Source: Nostoc sp. S4
GTDB lineage: Bacteria; Cyanobacteriota; Cyanobacteriia; Cyanobacteriales; Nostocaceae
Assembly (NCBI GenBank): GCA_029379225.1
Contig: JAQYWR010000011.1
Coordinates: forward strand, 85,552 to 149,551
Length of the DNA stretch: 64,000 nucleotides
Direction: 5' to 3'
The stretch's first letter is position 1. Every line of letters starts with the position of its first letter. The notes under the pieces were generated by a model. That model ran no database searches and was not told the DNA's origin. It saw nothing but the letters and a program-made list of their open reading frames with translations. A program made the position numbers and the translations under genes. Shown piece after piece: positions 46,170-56,170 of this stretch.

Positions 46170-46685
46170 GAAGTTAACCTTATATAACTTGCGTGTAAAC
46201 ACTCAGATATCTGTTCACATTTGACAATGTGAATGAGATTGACAAAATAGCTCTCAAACCTTTGTAAAAGAACTTCCTTAACTTATCCTTACAGATACTT
46301 GAATGTTATCAAGCATCTAAAATTTAGCAGAAGGTTACCCCAACTCAATTAACAGTGTTCCCATTGGGGTTGAAGAAGGCTTGTAGTCAGATATTGCACT
46401 TTTATAGCCAAAAAAGTTAATTTATCGAGAATTTTCTCAATAAAATATCTCAAGTGACACTAAACGTGCATTTTAAATTTAGGAATTATTTTTAAATAAA
46501 CCTTTCGCCTTTGATTCGTCAAACTCACGTTCAACAAAGACAGACGTAATCTTTGTTGTATCTACATCGGAACTTAATTACCTCTTCAATTTGTTGTATT
46601 CCGAAAGATAGATGCTTAGCTGGAAAAGCAAAAATTATATGTATCAATAATTACTATAAATTCTAAATCATCGCTCAAAGACAAG

Positions 46686-46714
46686 CTCCCCGACTTTTCA
46701 AGGAAGTCAGGGAG
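46686..46714. repeat. Hairpin resembling an IS200/IS605 end
   Basis: CTCCCCGACTT and AAGTCAGGGAG pair over 11 positions with one wobble around a 7-base loop. Hairpins of this form, with a CCCCGACTT/AAGTCGGGG core, commonly remain where IS200/IS605-type elements ended. No tnpA or tnpB remnant is seen, so this is tentative. Confidence 0.35.
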
Positions 46715-46756
46715 GTGTGACTTTCAATTTTCATATTAGCCGTACTCATATAGGTT

Positions 46757-46871
46757 ATACCATTTCATGAAATACCTGATACAAATGATTAGTCTCTAAT
46801 TCTTTCTCCCCTGCCCCCTGCTAAGAGCTTCCCTGCCGCCTATTTGTATCACTTTTAAAATGAAATAGTAT
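46757..46871. mobile_element. MITE-like element with 30-base inverted ends
   Basis: The left end, ATACCATTTCAT then TGATACAAAT, and the right end read in reverse complement, ATACTATTTCAT then TGATACAAAT, agree at 23 of 30 positions. They enclose about 55 bases of pyrimidine-rich filler with no ORF. Size and structure suit a non-autonomous inverted-repeat element. No transposase source is in the window. Confidence 0.6.
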
Positions 46872-47314
46872 TAGCCCTCTTTTGTTACCTTCGGCAGAGA
46901 ATAATCTGAAACCCATATTTTTACGTCTTTTTTCAACAAAGGGGTTTAAATGACAAAGTGGATATACGATCGCCCAGTTCATTATTTTGTTTAGCGTTCA
47001 GAGTTGGGTATGATTTTTATCTCCCTGTAGTAACAAAAGAGGGATTAGGACATAATAACAAGCGTGAATGTCAGGAAGAGTAATAATGTTTTTATAGCAA
47101 TCGAATTAAAGGTTAGGACATCTTCAAAGCCTGGATGTTAGGAATAGTAATGTTTTACCTCCTGCCTCCTTTCTCCTGCCTCCTGCTTTCTGCCTCCTGC
47201 TATAAATCAAATAAATAGAAACTTTCTTGTAGATACAGCTGAAATTAGCTATTCGGTAATTATTAATTACCAAATAGCTACTGCTAATTAGACCTTTTTT
47301 GTTATTATGTACTG

Positions 47315-49957
47315 CTACTTAGATTTAGCCTCCAAGTTTTCTAAGCGGCTTCTCAATTCTTGATTTTGTTGTTTGAGTTGGTCAAATTCCTCACGCAACT
47401 GACGCAATGTTTTTTCAGAACCAATATTTTTTTGCACCTTAGAAATTTCTTCTTCCGCATAGCGACGCACACGTCCATCAGATGTTTGCTCGGCTAGCGA
47501 TCGCAAAATTCCAGTTGCTTTTGGTGTTTCCATTTGTCCTAATGCTGTGGCTACTGACACTTGCATTAAAAAGAATGTTTCTTTGGCTAATTCTGCTAAT
47601 CTATCTAAAATCCGTTCCAAATTAACCGGGCTTTGACCAACAGAAATTTGTCCTAAAGCGCGAATTGCAGCTAAACGCAAAGGTTGCGATACACCGAGGT
47701 TAGTGTATTCCATCAGCAGATTTAAAGCTGGTTGTGAGGTTTTGAATTCAGCTAAACCACCAACTGCACCGCTCCGCACCACTTCATTCCAACCCGCCTT
47801 TTCTTCTAAAACTGATTTCAGCAGCTTTAATACCTTGTCTTCCTTGGGTTTTTCTTGCAAGCTAGCAGAACCGATCGCCCCCACTGCTCGACAAGCTGCG
47901 GCTTCTACATAATAGCTAGGATCGCCCGACTGTAATAGTTCTTTTACAGCCTTATAGCTTTCGTTGGTTTTGATTTGAGCAAGTGCTTCTACTACAGCAC
48001 GTCGCACGTAAGCATTTCTATCTATCAACCCCACAACTAAGCCATCAAATGCTTGGTCTAAATTAATTTGCATTAGTTGTTTGGCGACTTGCACGCGCAC
48101 ACCCCAGAAGGAGTCATTTTTTAACGCTTCAGATAATGCTTTGGTTGCTTCTAAACCACCTTTTTTTGCCAAAGCTTCTGCTGCATAAATGCGAGAAATC
48201 GGGTCGGGATCGAATTCTAACTGCGCTTTTAACTCTGGTAATAAATATTCCAAAGATACTGTTTTTAGATAATTATTCCCAACATCAAAGCTGATATATT
48301 GGGGCTTATTTTCTAGGGGAAAGTAGAAACTTTGTTCGCGTTCATTCACGCGCACTACAAAAGTTTTGAGTTGTGAGTTAGGAGTTATGAGTTTTTCATT
48401 ACTCTTATTTCCTAACTCCTCACTTTTAACTTTTTCCTGCTGTACATAGCCAAAACCAATAGGAATTTTTAAATCAAACAAATCCTTACTGCCATTTTTA
48501 CCTTCAGCCGCTTGGGTTTGAGTAACTGTAATTTTTGCTAAATTAGCATCCCCATCCCAAGAGTAAGCTATGTTAAATTCTGGATGACCACCACGATAAA
48601 CATACTGGTCGAAGAGGAACAAAAGATTACGCCCAGTAGCCTTTTCAATTGCTCTGAGTAAATCTACTGTTTCTACAGTTTTGTGGGCATTATCTTGGAT
48701 AAATGTTTGAATTGCCTGCCAAAACAATTCATCTCCTAACTGGGCGCGAATCATGTGATAGACACAAGATCCTTTTTCGTAGATGTGGCGATCGAAAAGT
48801 TCAATCGGTTCCCGGTAAATATGTGTTACCATTGGTCGGCGGTAGCGGCTTTGATCTTCACTAAGGTAACGACGAGCCTCTAATAAACGATAGTAAGCTG
48901 CTTCTTGGAGACTATATTCATATTCTGTCCACATCACCTCAGAGTAAGAAGCCATTCCTTCCTTAATCCAAGCGTGAGACCAATGCTTAATCACTACCAA
49001 ATCACCAAACCACTGGTGCGCGAGTTCGTGGACGACTAAACCCTCGGTATTGCGATTATCTAAAGCCGCCCGTTCATCCAGCAAGCATTTATCTGTCAAC
49101 AGAGTTGTGGAAGTGTTTTCCATTCCCCCAAAGATAAAGTCATCGACGCAAACTTGGGCGTATTTTGGAAAAGGGTATTGATAACCATACATTTGGCTCA
49201 AAAATTCAATCATTCGAGGAGTTTTACCCATGCTGCGTTTAGCATCTTCCTCCCGTCCCTTTTCTACGTAGTAGATGACCGGTTTGCCGTTCCAGTGGTC
49301 GCGAATTTCAGCAAAATCACCTACTGCTAGAGTCATCAAGTAAGTAGGGTGAACTTGTTGCTGTGACCAATGGTAAATTTTGCGATCGCCATCTTCTGTG
49401 GTGTTAATCAGTTCGCCGTTGGAAATCGCCACCAGAGGGTTGGGGACACGAACACGAATTTCTGAAGTAGACAGTTGTCCTGGATAGTCAAAGCAGGGGA
49501 ACCAAAAACGAGAGTCTTCGTCTTCTCCCTGAGTCCAGACTTGGGTGGGTTTGTTTGGATAATATTTGTCTGGTTGAACAAAATAAATACCGCGTTGTGG
49601 TTTAGTCACCGAGTAGGCGATCGCAATCAGCAAGCGTTTATCAATCTCAGTGCCTTGATAAAGTTGAATCGAAAGCTGTTCGCCATCATAGTCAAAATTT
49701 TGTGACACCTCGTCTACCTGTACAGACTCGATACTCAGGTTGACAGCATCCAAAGTCAAACGGTCAATACCATTACGAATTGGCAACAGGCGAATACTAC
49801 AAATGCCCTGACAGCTTTGCCCAGGAATATCTAAGCTCAGATCTAGAAAAATATGCTCTACTTGCCCTGGGCGATCGGGGCTGTAGTGGGGTCTTGCTCC
49901 CGGTAACTCAAAAGGTTTGTGTCCATTATTATCTGTATCAAAATAAGACTGCGACAT
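47315..49957 (-). CDS. M1-family aminopeptidase with HEAT repeats
   Basis: An 880-residue metallopeptidase. The N-terminal beta domain is followed by the exopeptidase motif GGMEN (277-281), the zinc site HELAH (310-314) with the third ligand E333 in WIKEGMAS, and a C-terminal array of HEAT-like repeats (about 570-830). The last 40 residues form a coiled coil. It removes N-terminal residues from peptides, probably in the cytoplasm. Residues about 506-531 (48365-48440) are an in-frame passage through the intergenic GAGTTAGG repeat family (EKVKSEELGNKSNEK and following), likely a surface loop insertion. Confidence 0.92.
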   Translation of the reverse strand: MSQSYFDTDNNGHKPFELPGARPHYSPDRPGQVEHIFLDLSLDIPGQSCQGICSIRLLPIRNGIDRLTLDAVNLSIESVQVDEVSQNFDYDGEQLSIQLYQGTEIDKRLLIAIAYSVTKPQRGIYFVQPDKYYPNKPTQVWTQGEDEDSRFWFPCFDYPGQLSTSEIRVRVPNPLVAISNGELINTTEDGDRKIYHWSQQQVHPTYLMTLAVGDFAEIRDHWNGKPVIYYVEKGREEDAKRSMGKTPRMIEFLSQMYGYQYPFPKYAQVCVDDFIFGGMENTSTTLLTDKCLLDERAALDNRNTEGLVVHELAHQWFGDLVVIKHWSHAWIKEGMASYSEVMWTEYEYSLQEAAYYRLLEARRYLSEDQSRYRRPMVTHIYREPIELFDRHIYEKGSCVYHMIRAQLGDELFWQAIQTFIQDNAHKTVETVDLLRAIEKATGRNLLFLFDQYVYRGGHPEFNIAYSWDGDANLAKITVTQTQAAEGKNGSKDLFDLKIPIGFGYVQQEKVKSEELGNKSNEKLITPNSQLKTFVVRVNEREQSFYFPLENKPQYISFDVGNNYLKTVSLEYLLPELKAQLEFDPDPISRIYAAEALAKKGGLEATKALSEALKNDSFWGVRVQVAKQLMQINLDQAFDGLVVGLIDRNAYVRRAVVEALAQIKTNESYKAVKELLQSGDPSYYVEAAACRAVGAIGSASLQEKPKEDKVLKLLKSVLEEKAGWNEVVRSGAVGGLAEFKTSQPALNLLMEYTNLGVSQPLRLAAIRALGQISVGQSPVNLERILDRLAELAKETFFLMQVSVATALGQMETPKATGILRSLAEQTSDGRVRRYAEEEISKVQKNIGSEKTLRQLREEFDQLKQQNQELRSRLENLEAKSK
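48365..48440. repeat. GAGTTAGG-type repeat inside the aminopeptidase gene
   Basis: The plus strand reads GAGTTGTGAGTTAGGAGTT, and then TTTCCTAACTCCTCACTTTT, the same words that fill intergenic regions at 570-640, 780-840 and 60160-60345. Here they lie inside a coding frame and remain open, adding about 25 residues. Confidence 0.7.
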
Positions 49958-51473
49958 TGATGCTTACTGACCTTGTAATCCTGAAAAGTCTGGCTTGGCT
50001 GGATGTTGTTAAGCAAAATAGCGGTATCTGATGTTTTTCCAGATTAATAGGGCAATATGGGGTGGGGACTCGCTTTTGGAATCGAGGGATTAAAATTAAT
50101 CTCACCCTAATTTCCCTAGACTGCCTACCGAACTATGGAGTTTTGTCCATATCGCTTCCGCATTCACTTTTCTTGATGTTTTGCACTTTTTTGTCATCAA
50201 GTCAAGAGTCTCTTGCACCTCGATAGATTTTCATTAAGTACAAATACTCCTAATTATTCTTATAACTTAGGATAGCTTGCTGGTGTCGAACAGGCTATTT
50301 TGTTTGAGATGAACAGGATATCATTTGCGGATTCGCTCCTCATCTGGTTGAAGTATTTTTTAGAATAATTTTAGACCGCTAATTTGTAGGATTACTAATT
50401 TTATCAGTAAATATCGACTGGAGTTGAAACTAAATGTATAAGTGGGGAATATCAGGAAACTATAATTACAGTTCAAAAAATACGAGAGGAGCAATTGCCA
50501 GATTCCTCACAAGAGAGCCTTTTGTCACTCAAATTAAAGAAGGTAGGAGAGAAGAGGCACAAGAGGGCAGAGGGTTTTGTTCGCAGTAGCGCGCTATTGG
50601 AGAGTTACTCCCTTAGAGTAGTATAGTTTTAACCTGCTATTGCTGGCGCAGTCTAGTTATAAGGGACTGACAATTAAAAAAATATCCTACTGTTCACACT
50701 CGACAGTTATCAGTCATCAACTTCAAACGGGATAATTTATTTCTTAGAGTTCCCTAAGATGCTACTGAATCTAGGTGCAATCTAGTTAAAAGATACTGCT
50801 AAATCGGGTACAGTCTAGTTATAAGATATTGCCGTTTTTAGAGAACTTGTTCAATCGGGTTGGCTACCTACCAATTCTATATTCTCTGGAAGTTATTGAT
50901 TAATTATGTGTTGGCTCAGAACATTTTATGAAATACTAGAAAAATTCACTTCCCATTTGGAAAAATATCTATCTTTTTTGATTTAATTTTAGCTTTTAGA
51001 GTTTTTCAGAGCTTTAACAAAAAAGCAAATATTTTTAAAAATTAATAAAAAATTATTCTATACCTAAATTTAAAAAATATTACTTATAGATGCAAGCAAT
51101 AATCAGCAAAGTCAGCTTAACCGAATAATTACTAATTCGTAATACTTGTTTGGGCGTGTGAAGCAAGCTATGTATTTTTCATAATTAATAGGACAAACCC
51201 CACAATTTATTGATGGAAATAAAAAACATATAATTCATTTTTCAAGCCCCAGACTTTAATCGTGGGCAAAAAATTACGAATTATTTTGACCTTTTAGTTT
51301 TTATATTTTTGAGTGTGTAGCTTCTCAACGATCGCCCTACCGAGTCATTTTGCCATGCGTTAGTCTAAACTCCAGTAGCAATGGATGAGTGAAAATTATC
51401 AATAAATCCGAAAACTCTACAATGACACTTGTATAAATCTCGGTGACAATCTGAGCAAAAGAGGATAATAAAA
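49958..51473. other. Intergenic region of about 1.5 kb with three direct repeats
   Basis: The longest gene-free stretch in the window. Three imperfect direct repeats with the core CAGTCTAGTTATAAG lie at 50646-50671, 50775-50800 (CAATCTAGTTAAAAG) and 50808-50833. An IS605-end-like hairpin is at 51246-51267. A 51-codon frame at 50434-50589 has GGAG ten bases upstream but no recognisable product. The rest is AT-rich. Confidence 0.5.
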
Positions 51474-53144
51474 ATGCCTGAAAGTAGATCAAAGTTTCTC
51501 ATTCCTGCTGTAGGTGCTGCTGTAGTTGTAGCAGGAAGTATCGCCGCTTATACATATTTAAAAGGTTCCTCAGTAGGTAGTACAGATGCTCTAGGCAGTG
51601 CCAAAGTAGTACCTTCAACAGCGTTGATGGCAACTTATATTACTACTGACTCTCAAGCTTGGGCAAAGTTACAACAGTTTGGGACTCCAGAAGCACAAAA
51701 GTTAGTGGCGAAACGTTTAGAAGATTTAAATAAGCAAATATTCAGTGACAGTAACGTTTCTTATGAAAAAGACATCAAGCCTTGGGCTGGTGGTGTGATG
51801 ATTGCTGTGCTACCACCAGATCGTGTAAAACCCGTACAGCTAAATTTGCCCTCTAGCGCACCCAATCCAGCGACAAATGTACAGCCAGAACAAAATATCT
51901 TGGTAGTAGTGGGAATCAAGGATAAAATCAGTGCCTTGAATTTTGCTAATAAATTGAAGTCACAAAAAGATGTCAAATTCCAGGAATCTGACTACCAAGG
52001 TCAAAAAATTATTGAAACTACAGAAAATGGCAAACCGACGTATAGTGTTGTTTTAAATAATAGTCATTTAGTATTAGCTCCAAAAAAGCAAGCTGTAGAA
52101 AAAGCAATTGATACGTTTAAAGGACAGTCATCCTTTGCTAATAAAGAAGGTGCAAGCAGCATTCTTAAAGGAGTGGATGTCAAAAACAGCCTTGCCCAAA
52201 TTTATGTACCAGACTATGCAGGCTTGGTACAGCAATTTGCAGCCACAAATCCTCAAGCAACCCAGTTACCTCCACAAACTCTGGCACAACTCAAGCAGGT
52301 GAAATCTGTGGTAGCGGGTGTTGGTGTTGATGATGCGGGAGTGCGAGTCAAAGCGATCGCCAATTTAGATCCGCAACTGATCAAATATCAGTATCAATCA
52401 AGTCCTGGAAATATAATTGGGCAATTTCCCATTGATACCTTTGCTCTGGTTAGCGGAAGTGGCATCAGTCGTGGCTGGGAAACGGTGGTAGAACAATCAA
52501 AAGATTCTCCAGAATTGAAGCAAGCTCTCGAACAAGTGCGCGGACAATTGAAATTTGTCAATATTGACTTGGATAAGGATATTTTTGGCTGGATGAATGG
52601 AGAATTTGCCTTAGGTGCTATTCCCTCAAATCAAGGAGTATTAGCGAGTGTGGGTTTTGGAGGTGCTTTAGTATTTGACACCAGCGATCGCAAAACTGCT
52701 GAAGCCACTTTTACAAAATTAGATACCCTTGCCAGAACCCAACAAATCAATATCACTAACAGAAATATTGGTGGTAAAGACGTAACTGAATGGCAAATCC
52801 CCCGCCAAGGAGCTTTATTGGCACATGGTTGGCTGGATGGAGACACTGTATTTGTAGCTGTCGGTGGTCCCGTTGCTGAGGCGATCGCCGAGCGCAAGAG
52901 TGAATCTCTTGACAAGAGCGAAGCTTTCAAAGCCGTTACTGGTTCTTTGCAAAAGCCCAACGGCGGCTATTTCTACCTAGATATGGACACAACTAAAACT
53001 TTGCCCCTTGTCAATAGTTTTATCTCTTCTGAAGCCAATACCATCCTGAGTTCCATTCGTGGTTTTGGGATCACCGCTACTAGTCCCGATAAATCTACCA
53101 GTGAATTAGAGATGTTGTTAGCTCTCAAAACTACTGCAAAGTAG
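51474..53144 (+). CDS. DUF3352 domain protein
   Basis: A 556-residue protein with one N-terminal membrane helix (FLIPAVGAAVVVAGSIAAYTY). The rest fits DUF3352: VVPSTALMATYITTDSQAW, YEKDIKPWAGGVMIAVLP and a C-terminal LDMDTTKTLPLVN. It is a common cyanobacterial family with no known function, probably anchored with its bulk in the periplasm or lumen. A GAGG lies about ten bases before the ATG. A very long upstream region precedes it. Confidence 0.88.
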   Translation: MPESRSKFLIPAVGAAVVVAGSIAAYTYLKGSSVGSTDALGSAKVVPSTALMATYITTDSQAWAKLQQFGTPEAQKLVAKRLEDLNKQIFSDSNVSYEKDIKPWAGGVMIAVLPPDRVKPVQLNLPSSAPNPATNVQPEQNILVVVGIKDKISALNFANKLKSQKDVKFQESDYQGQKIIETTENGKPTYSVVLNNSHLVLAPKKQAVEKAIDTFKGQSSFANKEGASSILKGVDVKNSLAQIYVPDYAGLVQQFAATNPQATQLPPQTLAQLKQVKSVVAGVGVDDAGVRVKAIANLDPQLIKYQYQSSPGNIIGQFPIDTFALVSGSGISRGWETVVEQSKDSPELKQALEQVRGQLKFVNIDLDKDIFGWMNGEFALGAIPSNQGVLASVGFGGALVFDTSDRKTAEATFTKLDTLARTQQINITNRNIGGKDVTEWQIPRQGALLAHGWLDGDTVFVAVGGPVAEAIAERKSESLDKSEAFKAVTGSLQKPNGGYFYLDMDTTKTLPLVNSFISSEANTILSSIRGFGITATSPDKSTSELEMLLALKTTAK

Positions 53145-53224
53145 AGCATTGGGTATGGGGCATTGGGCATTGGGTATTGATTATTCTCCTCTGCTCCCCT
53201 GCTCCCTCATCCCCCACTCCCCAC

Positions 53225-53656
53225 TTACAAAACTTGATTATTCCGAGTTTCCAGGGTTTGGTTGAGTCTATCCAATGCGCCAGTCAATCTTTCTTGGGCT
53301 ACAAGGTTAGGATCTGGCAAGGGTTCATCGGCGACTTCTTCTTTTCTCTTGAATTTTTGTAAGGCTCGAATTGCCACAAATAAAACTAAGGCAATGATTA
53401 CAAAGTCAACTATTGCGCCAAGAAATTCACCAATTTTGATTCCCGGACTAATGGTGATTGTTCTCCAGTCTTTGCCAGCAAAACTAACCAAGGGATTAAT
53501 CAATGGCATGATCACATTTTCAACAAAGGAAGTGACAATCTTACCAAAAGCACCACCAATGATGACGGCGATCGCCAAGTCAACTACATTGCCTTTAAGG
53601 GCAAATTCTTGAAAATCTTTTAAAAAGCCACTTGCTCTTCTTCTTGCTCTGGCCAT
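53225..53656 (-). CDS. mscL: Large-conductance mechanosensitive channel MscL
   Basis: A 143-residue channel with the amphipathic N-terminal helix (RASGFLKDFQEFALKGNVVD), TM1 containing AIAVIIGGAFGKIVTSFV, a short loop, TM2 (LGAIVDFVIIALVLFVAIRA) and a charged C-terminal helix. It opens under membrane tension to release solutes during osmotic downshock. The ATG at 53656 is chosen over longer in-frame starts because GGAG lies seven bases before it and because it matches the family's N-terminus. Confidence 0.95.
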   Translation of the reverse strand: MARARRRASGFLKDFQEFALKGNVVDLAIAVIIGGAFGKIVTSFVENVIMPLINPLVSFAGKDWRTITISPGIKIGEFLGAIVDFVIIALVLFVAIRALQKFKRKEEVADEPLPDPNLVAQERLTGALDRLNQTLETRNNQVL

Positions 53657-53975
53657 ATTTGACTCCAATAAGCTTAACTTACTGTTACGAATGGCACTCA
53701 GCTTTTTGCTATCCCTGTTGAGACAAATGTTGCTAAGTATCAAAATTTTACCAGTCTTGAATAAAATTTTCTGATAAATATAAATAGGAAACCGACATAA
53801 TTGACATCTTCTCAAAACTTTGCTGCTCTCCAAATGTCAACCTTCTATAATATTTGTTGCTTGGGGCAAGCCAAAGGAGGCAGACTGCCATTATACAATT
53901 CAATTCATTTCTAGACTGCCGTCCAGCTAGTATGTCATAAGTAGAAAAGGCTATATAATAAATGCAAACTGATTT

Positions 53976-54896
53976 ATGACCGCTGCTATAAATACTAATC
54001 TTGGCTTCGCTTCCCGCTTGGTGAATACCATACTGGCAATCCAACCTTTAGCCAACCTAGCCAAGCATCAAGCTAGACAAATGATGATTAAACGTGCCGA
54101 GAGAATTGGTGTGCCTTGGACGCAAGAAGTCGAAACACTACAGGCGCGTGATTGGAAGTCCGATCTAGCTCAAGTAGAAAATCCCCAACTTTCATACCCA
54201 AAATACTACTTGCGGCCATTCCACGCTTACGAAGGTGGAGACCTCAGTTGGAAAGCTGCTTGGGAGCTAGAAGTTGCTGCTCGTACTGTCCATGCTGGAA
54301 TTTGGCAAGATGCTGGAGCGCAAGGAGATGCTAAACTCCGCCAAAGTTATCATGATATCCTCAAAGCGCAACTTCCCAATCAACCCCAAAACATTCTAGA
54401 TTTGGCCTGCGGTGTGGGTTTGAGTACCTTTGCCATGCAAGAAATTTATCCCCATGCCAAAATTACAGGCTTAGACTTATCTCCCTACTTTTTAGCTGTT
54501 GCCAATTACCGCGCTGGGCAACGTCAAGCTAAAATTAATTGGCTTCATGCCCAAGCGGAATCTACCGGGCTACCTGATGCCTCTTTTGATTTAGTTTCTA
54601 TTTTCCTGATGTGCCACGAATTACCCCAATCAGCAACCCGACAAATTTTAGCTGAAATGCGGCGTGTGTTGCGTCCGGATGGCTATTTGGCAATCATGGA
54701 CATGAATCCTAATTCTCAAGTGTATAAAAAAATGCCAGCTTATATTTTGACTTTGCTCAAAAGTACTGAACCGTATTTAGATGAATATTTTGCTTTGGAC
54801 ATTGAGCAAGCTATTGTTGAGGCAGGTTTCCAAACTCCCACCATCGCTAACAATACTCACCGTCACCGTACAATTATTGCTCAGGTGAGTGGTTGA
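53976..54896 (+). CDS. Class I SAM-dependent methyltransferase
   Basis: A 306-residue protein. An N-terminal extension of about 100 residues (helix with MMIKRAERIGVPWTQEV) precedes a Methyltransf_11-like domain with motif I ILDLACGVGLSTFAM, ITGLDLSPYFLAVA, FDLVSIFLMCHELP and RVLRPDGYLAIMDMNP. The motif order suits C- or O-methyltransferases of the UbiE-like type; the substrate is unknown. It overlaps the next gene by eight bases, so the two are coupled. Confidence 0.88.
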   Translation: MTAAINTNLGFASRLVNTILAIQPLANLAKHQARQMMIKRAERIGVPWTQEVETLQARDWKSDLAQVENPQLSYPKYYLRPFHAYEGGDLSWKAAWELEVAARTVHAGIWQDAGAQGDAKLRQSYHDILKAQLPNQPQNILDLACGVGLSTFAMQEIYPHAKITGLDLSPYFLAVANYRAGQRQAKINWLHAQAESTGLPDASFDLVSIFLMCHELPQSATRQILAEMRRVLRPDGYLAIMDMNPNSQVYKKMPAYILTLLKSTEPYLDEYFALDIEQAIVEAGFQTPTIANNTHRHRTIIAQVSG

Positions 54897-55857
54897 TTTA
54901 CCTCTAGTGTTATGGGCAGCAATACCACCCTTGCTCCTGCTAGGCTACTACTACTGTCGGATACCATTTGCCCCACCTGTGTTAAAGTTACTGATGTTCT
55001 TTATTATTGGGGCAATATCTGGTTTTTTAGCCCTTAGACTCGAATCTGATTTTGAAATTGTAGCGAACTCTTTTGTACACTGGCATCAGCTCAAGCGATC
55101 GCTTCCTGGTACAGTTTTGCGGCAGCTAGTAGAAATAGGCCTAATTGAAGAAGGCTGCAAGTTGGCTGCCGTTGTTATCCCAATCAATCTACAACGCCGA
55201 TATAGATTACATCTGTCTAGCATTTTCCTCTTAACTATAGCCGTTGACCTTGGATTCACTGCTGAAGAGAACTGGATTTACCTTTTCCACGGTACAGCAT
55301 CAATTTTTGAACGTACCATCGGCACGCCAGTCCACGCCATGTTCTCTGCGCCTTGGGGATATGCCTTGGGAATTTATATTTCCTCCAAGACTGGGTTAAA
55401 TCGAGACAAGAAATTTATTATCGGGGCTTGGCTAAATTCTGTAATTTGTCATGCCCTAGTTAATCTTTTATCTAGTGCTTGGGGTTACTCACTACCCCTA
55501 CGTTTTTTGAGTTATGGTTTATTTCCCTTCCTCTTGTGGATGTTTTGGCGATTGGAACAATTACTGCAAAAAGTTCAACGTAAACCCCCCATTATCCTAG
55601 TCTCAGGTTATACACTGCAACAGCGTTACTGGCATAGAAGTTTAGTACTGTTTGCCCTAATGCTTGGTGGAAATGCTATTTTTGGGCTGTTTCTCTTAGT
55701 CAGGGTTGTTAGTCCGTTGAATCCATCGAAACTTTTTGGATCTGAGATACTGTGGTTTATACTTCCTCGGTTTTTGTTAAATCTCTTTTTTGGAGTTTTA
55801 GCTTGGGGGATTTATCGCTATTTGCGACACACCGCCCGTCGTCGGTATTTTTATTAA
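54889..55857 (+). CDS. PrsW-family intramembrane metalloprotease
   Basis: A 322-residue membrane protein with about eight helices and the PrsW/CPBP-like active-site signatures: IEEGCKLAAVV (EExxK), DLGFTAEENWIYL (FxxxEN), GTPVHAMFSAPWGYALG and ICHALVNLL. PrsW proteases cleave within or near membranes, for example anti-sigma factors in Bacillus. It starts at a GTG inside the end of the methyltransferase gene. The target is unknown. Confidence 0.88.
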   Translation: MVDLPLVLWAAIPPLLLLGYYYCRIPFAPPVLKLLMFFIIGAISGFLALRLESDFEIVANSFVHWHQLKRSLPGTVLRQLVEIGLIEEGCKLAAVVIPINLQRRYRLHLSSIFLLTIAVDLGFTAEENWIYLFHGTASIFERTIGTPVHAMFSAPWGYALGIYISSKTGLNRDKKFIIGAWLNSVICHALVNLLSSAWGYSLPLRFLSYGLFPFLLWMFWRLEQLLQKVQRKPPIILVSGYTLQQRYWHRSLVLFALMLGGNAIFGLFLLVRVVSPLNPSKLFGSEILWFILPRFLLNLFFGVLAWGIYRYLRHTARRRYFY

Positions 55858-55889
55858 AATATGATTTAGAAAAATGCTAGGGGGCTTTT

Positions 55890-56170
55890 ATGCAAACAAC
55901 TCCAGTGCGTTGGACAACTGCCGAACTAGGTTATTCGCAGGCGATTCTCGTTCCGAGACACTTCGCGAACGCAGAAATCGCTATGAGATTATTGATGGAG
56001 AACTATTTGTGACCAAAGCACCTAACTGGGTTCATCAAACGAGCTGCGCCAATATTGCTACAGTTCTCAAGAATTGGTCAGATGAAAGTGGTTTAGGTGA
56101 GGTAGCGATCGCTCCTGGAATTATTTTCTCCGATGCTGACAATGCGATCGATTACCTAAAGCTGTGCTAG
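55890..56170 (+). pseudogene. Uma2-family nuclease gene, frameshifted, repeat-inserted and truncated
   Basis: From an ATG at 55890 with AGGGGG upstream, the product begins MQTTPVRWTTAEL, the normal Uma2 N-terminus. After about one lost base and a 33-base insertion at 55946-55978, the family sequence continues in another frame as RYEIIDGELFVTKAP and LGEVAIAPGIIFSDADNAI. It then stops near 56170 after some 40% of the usual length. The insertion (TCTCGTTCCGAGACACTTCG and on) splits what would be a GCGATCGC site. Uma2 proteins are PD-(D/E)XK nucleases common in cyanobacteria. This copy must be inactive. Confidence 0.8.

Larger units (their letters stand above)
46170..47314. other. Repeat-rich intergenic region of about 1.1 kb
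   Basis: No gene is visible. It contains an IS200/IS605-end-like hairpin (46686-46714), a short element with 30-base inverted ends (46757-46871), and pyrimidine-rich CTCCTGCCTCCTG tandem words (about 47158-47202). It separates the polysaccharide run from the aminopeptidase gene. Confidence 0.6.

Noticed and set aside
50434..50589. A 51-codon plus-strand frame with GGAG ten bases upstream
   Set aside because: It has no family resemblance and a charged, low-information C-terminus (EGRREEAQEGRG), and it lies in a repeat-rich region. It is not strong enough to call as a gene.
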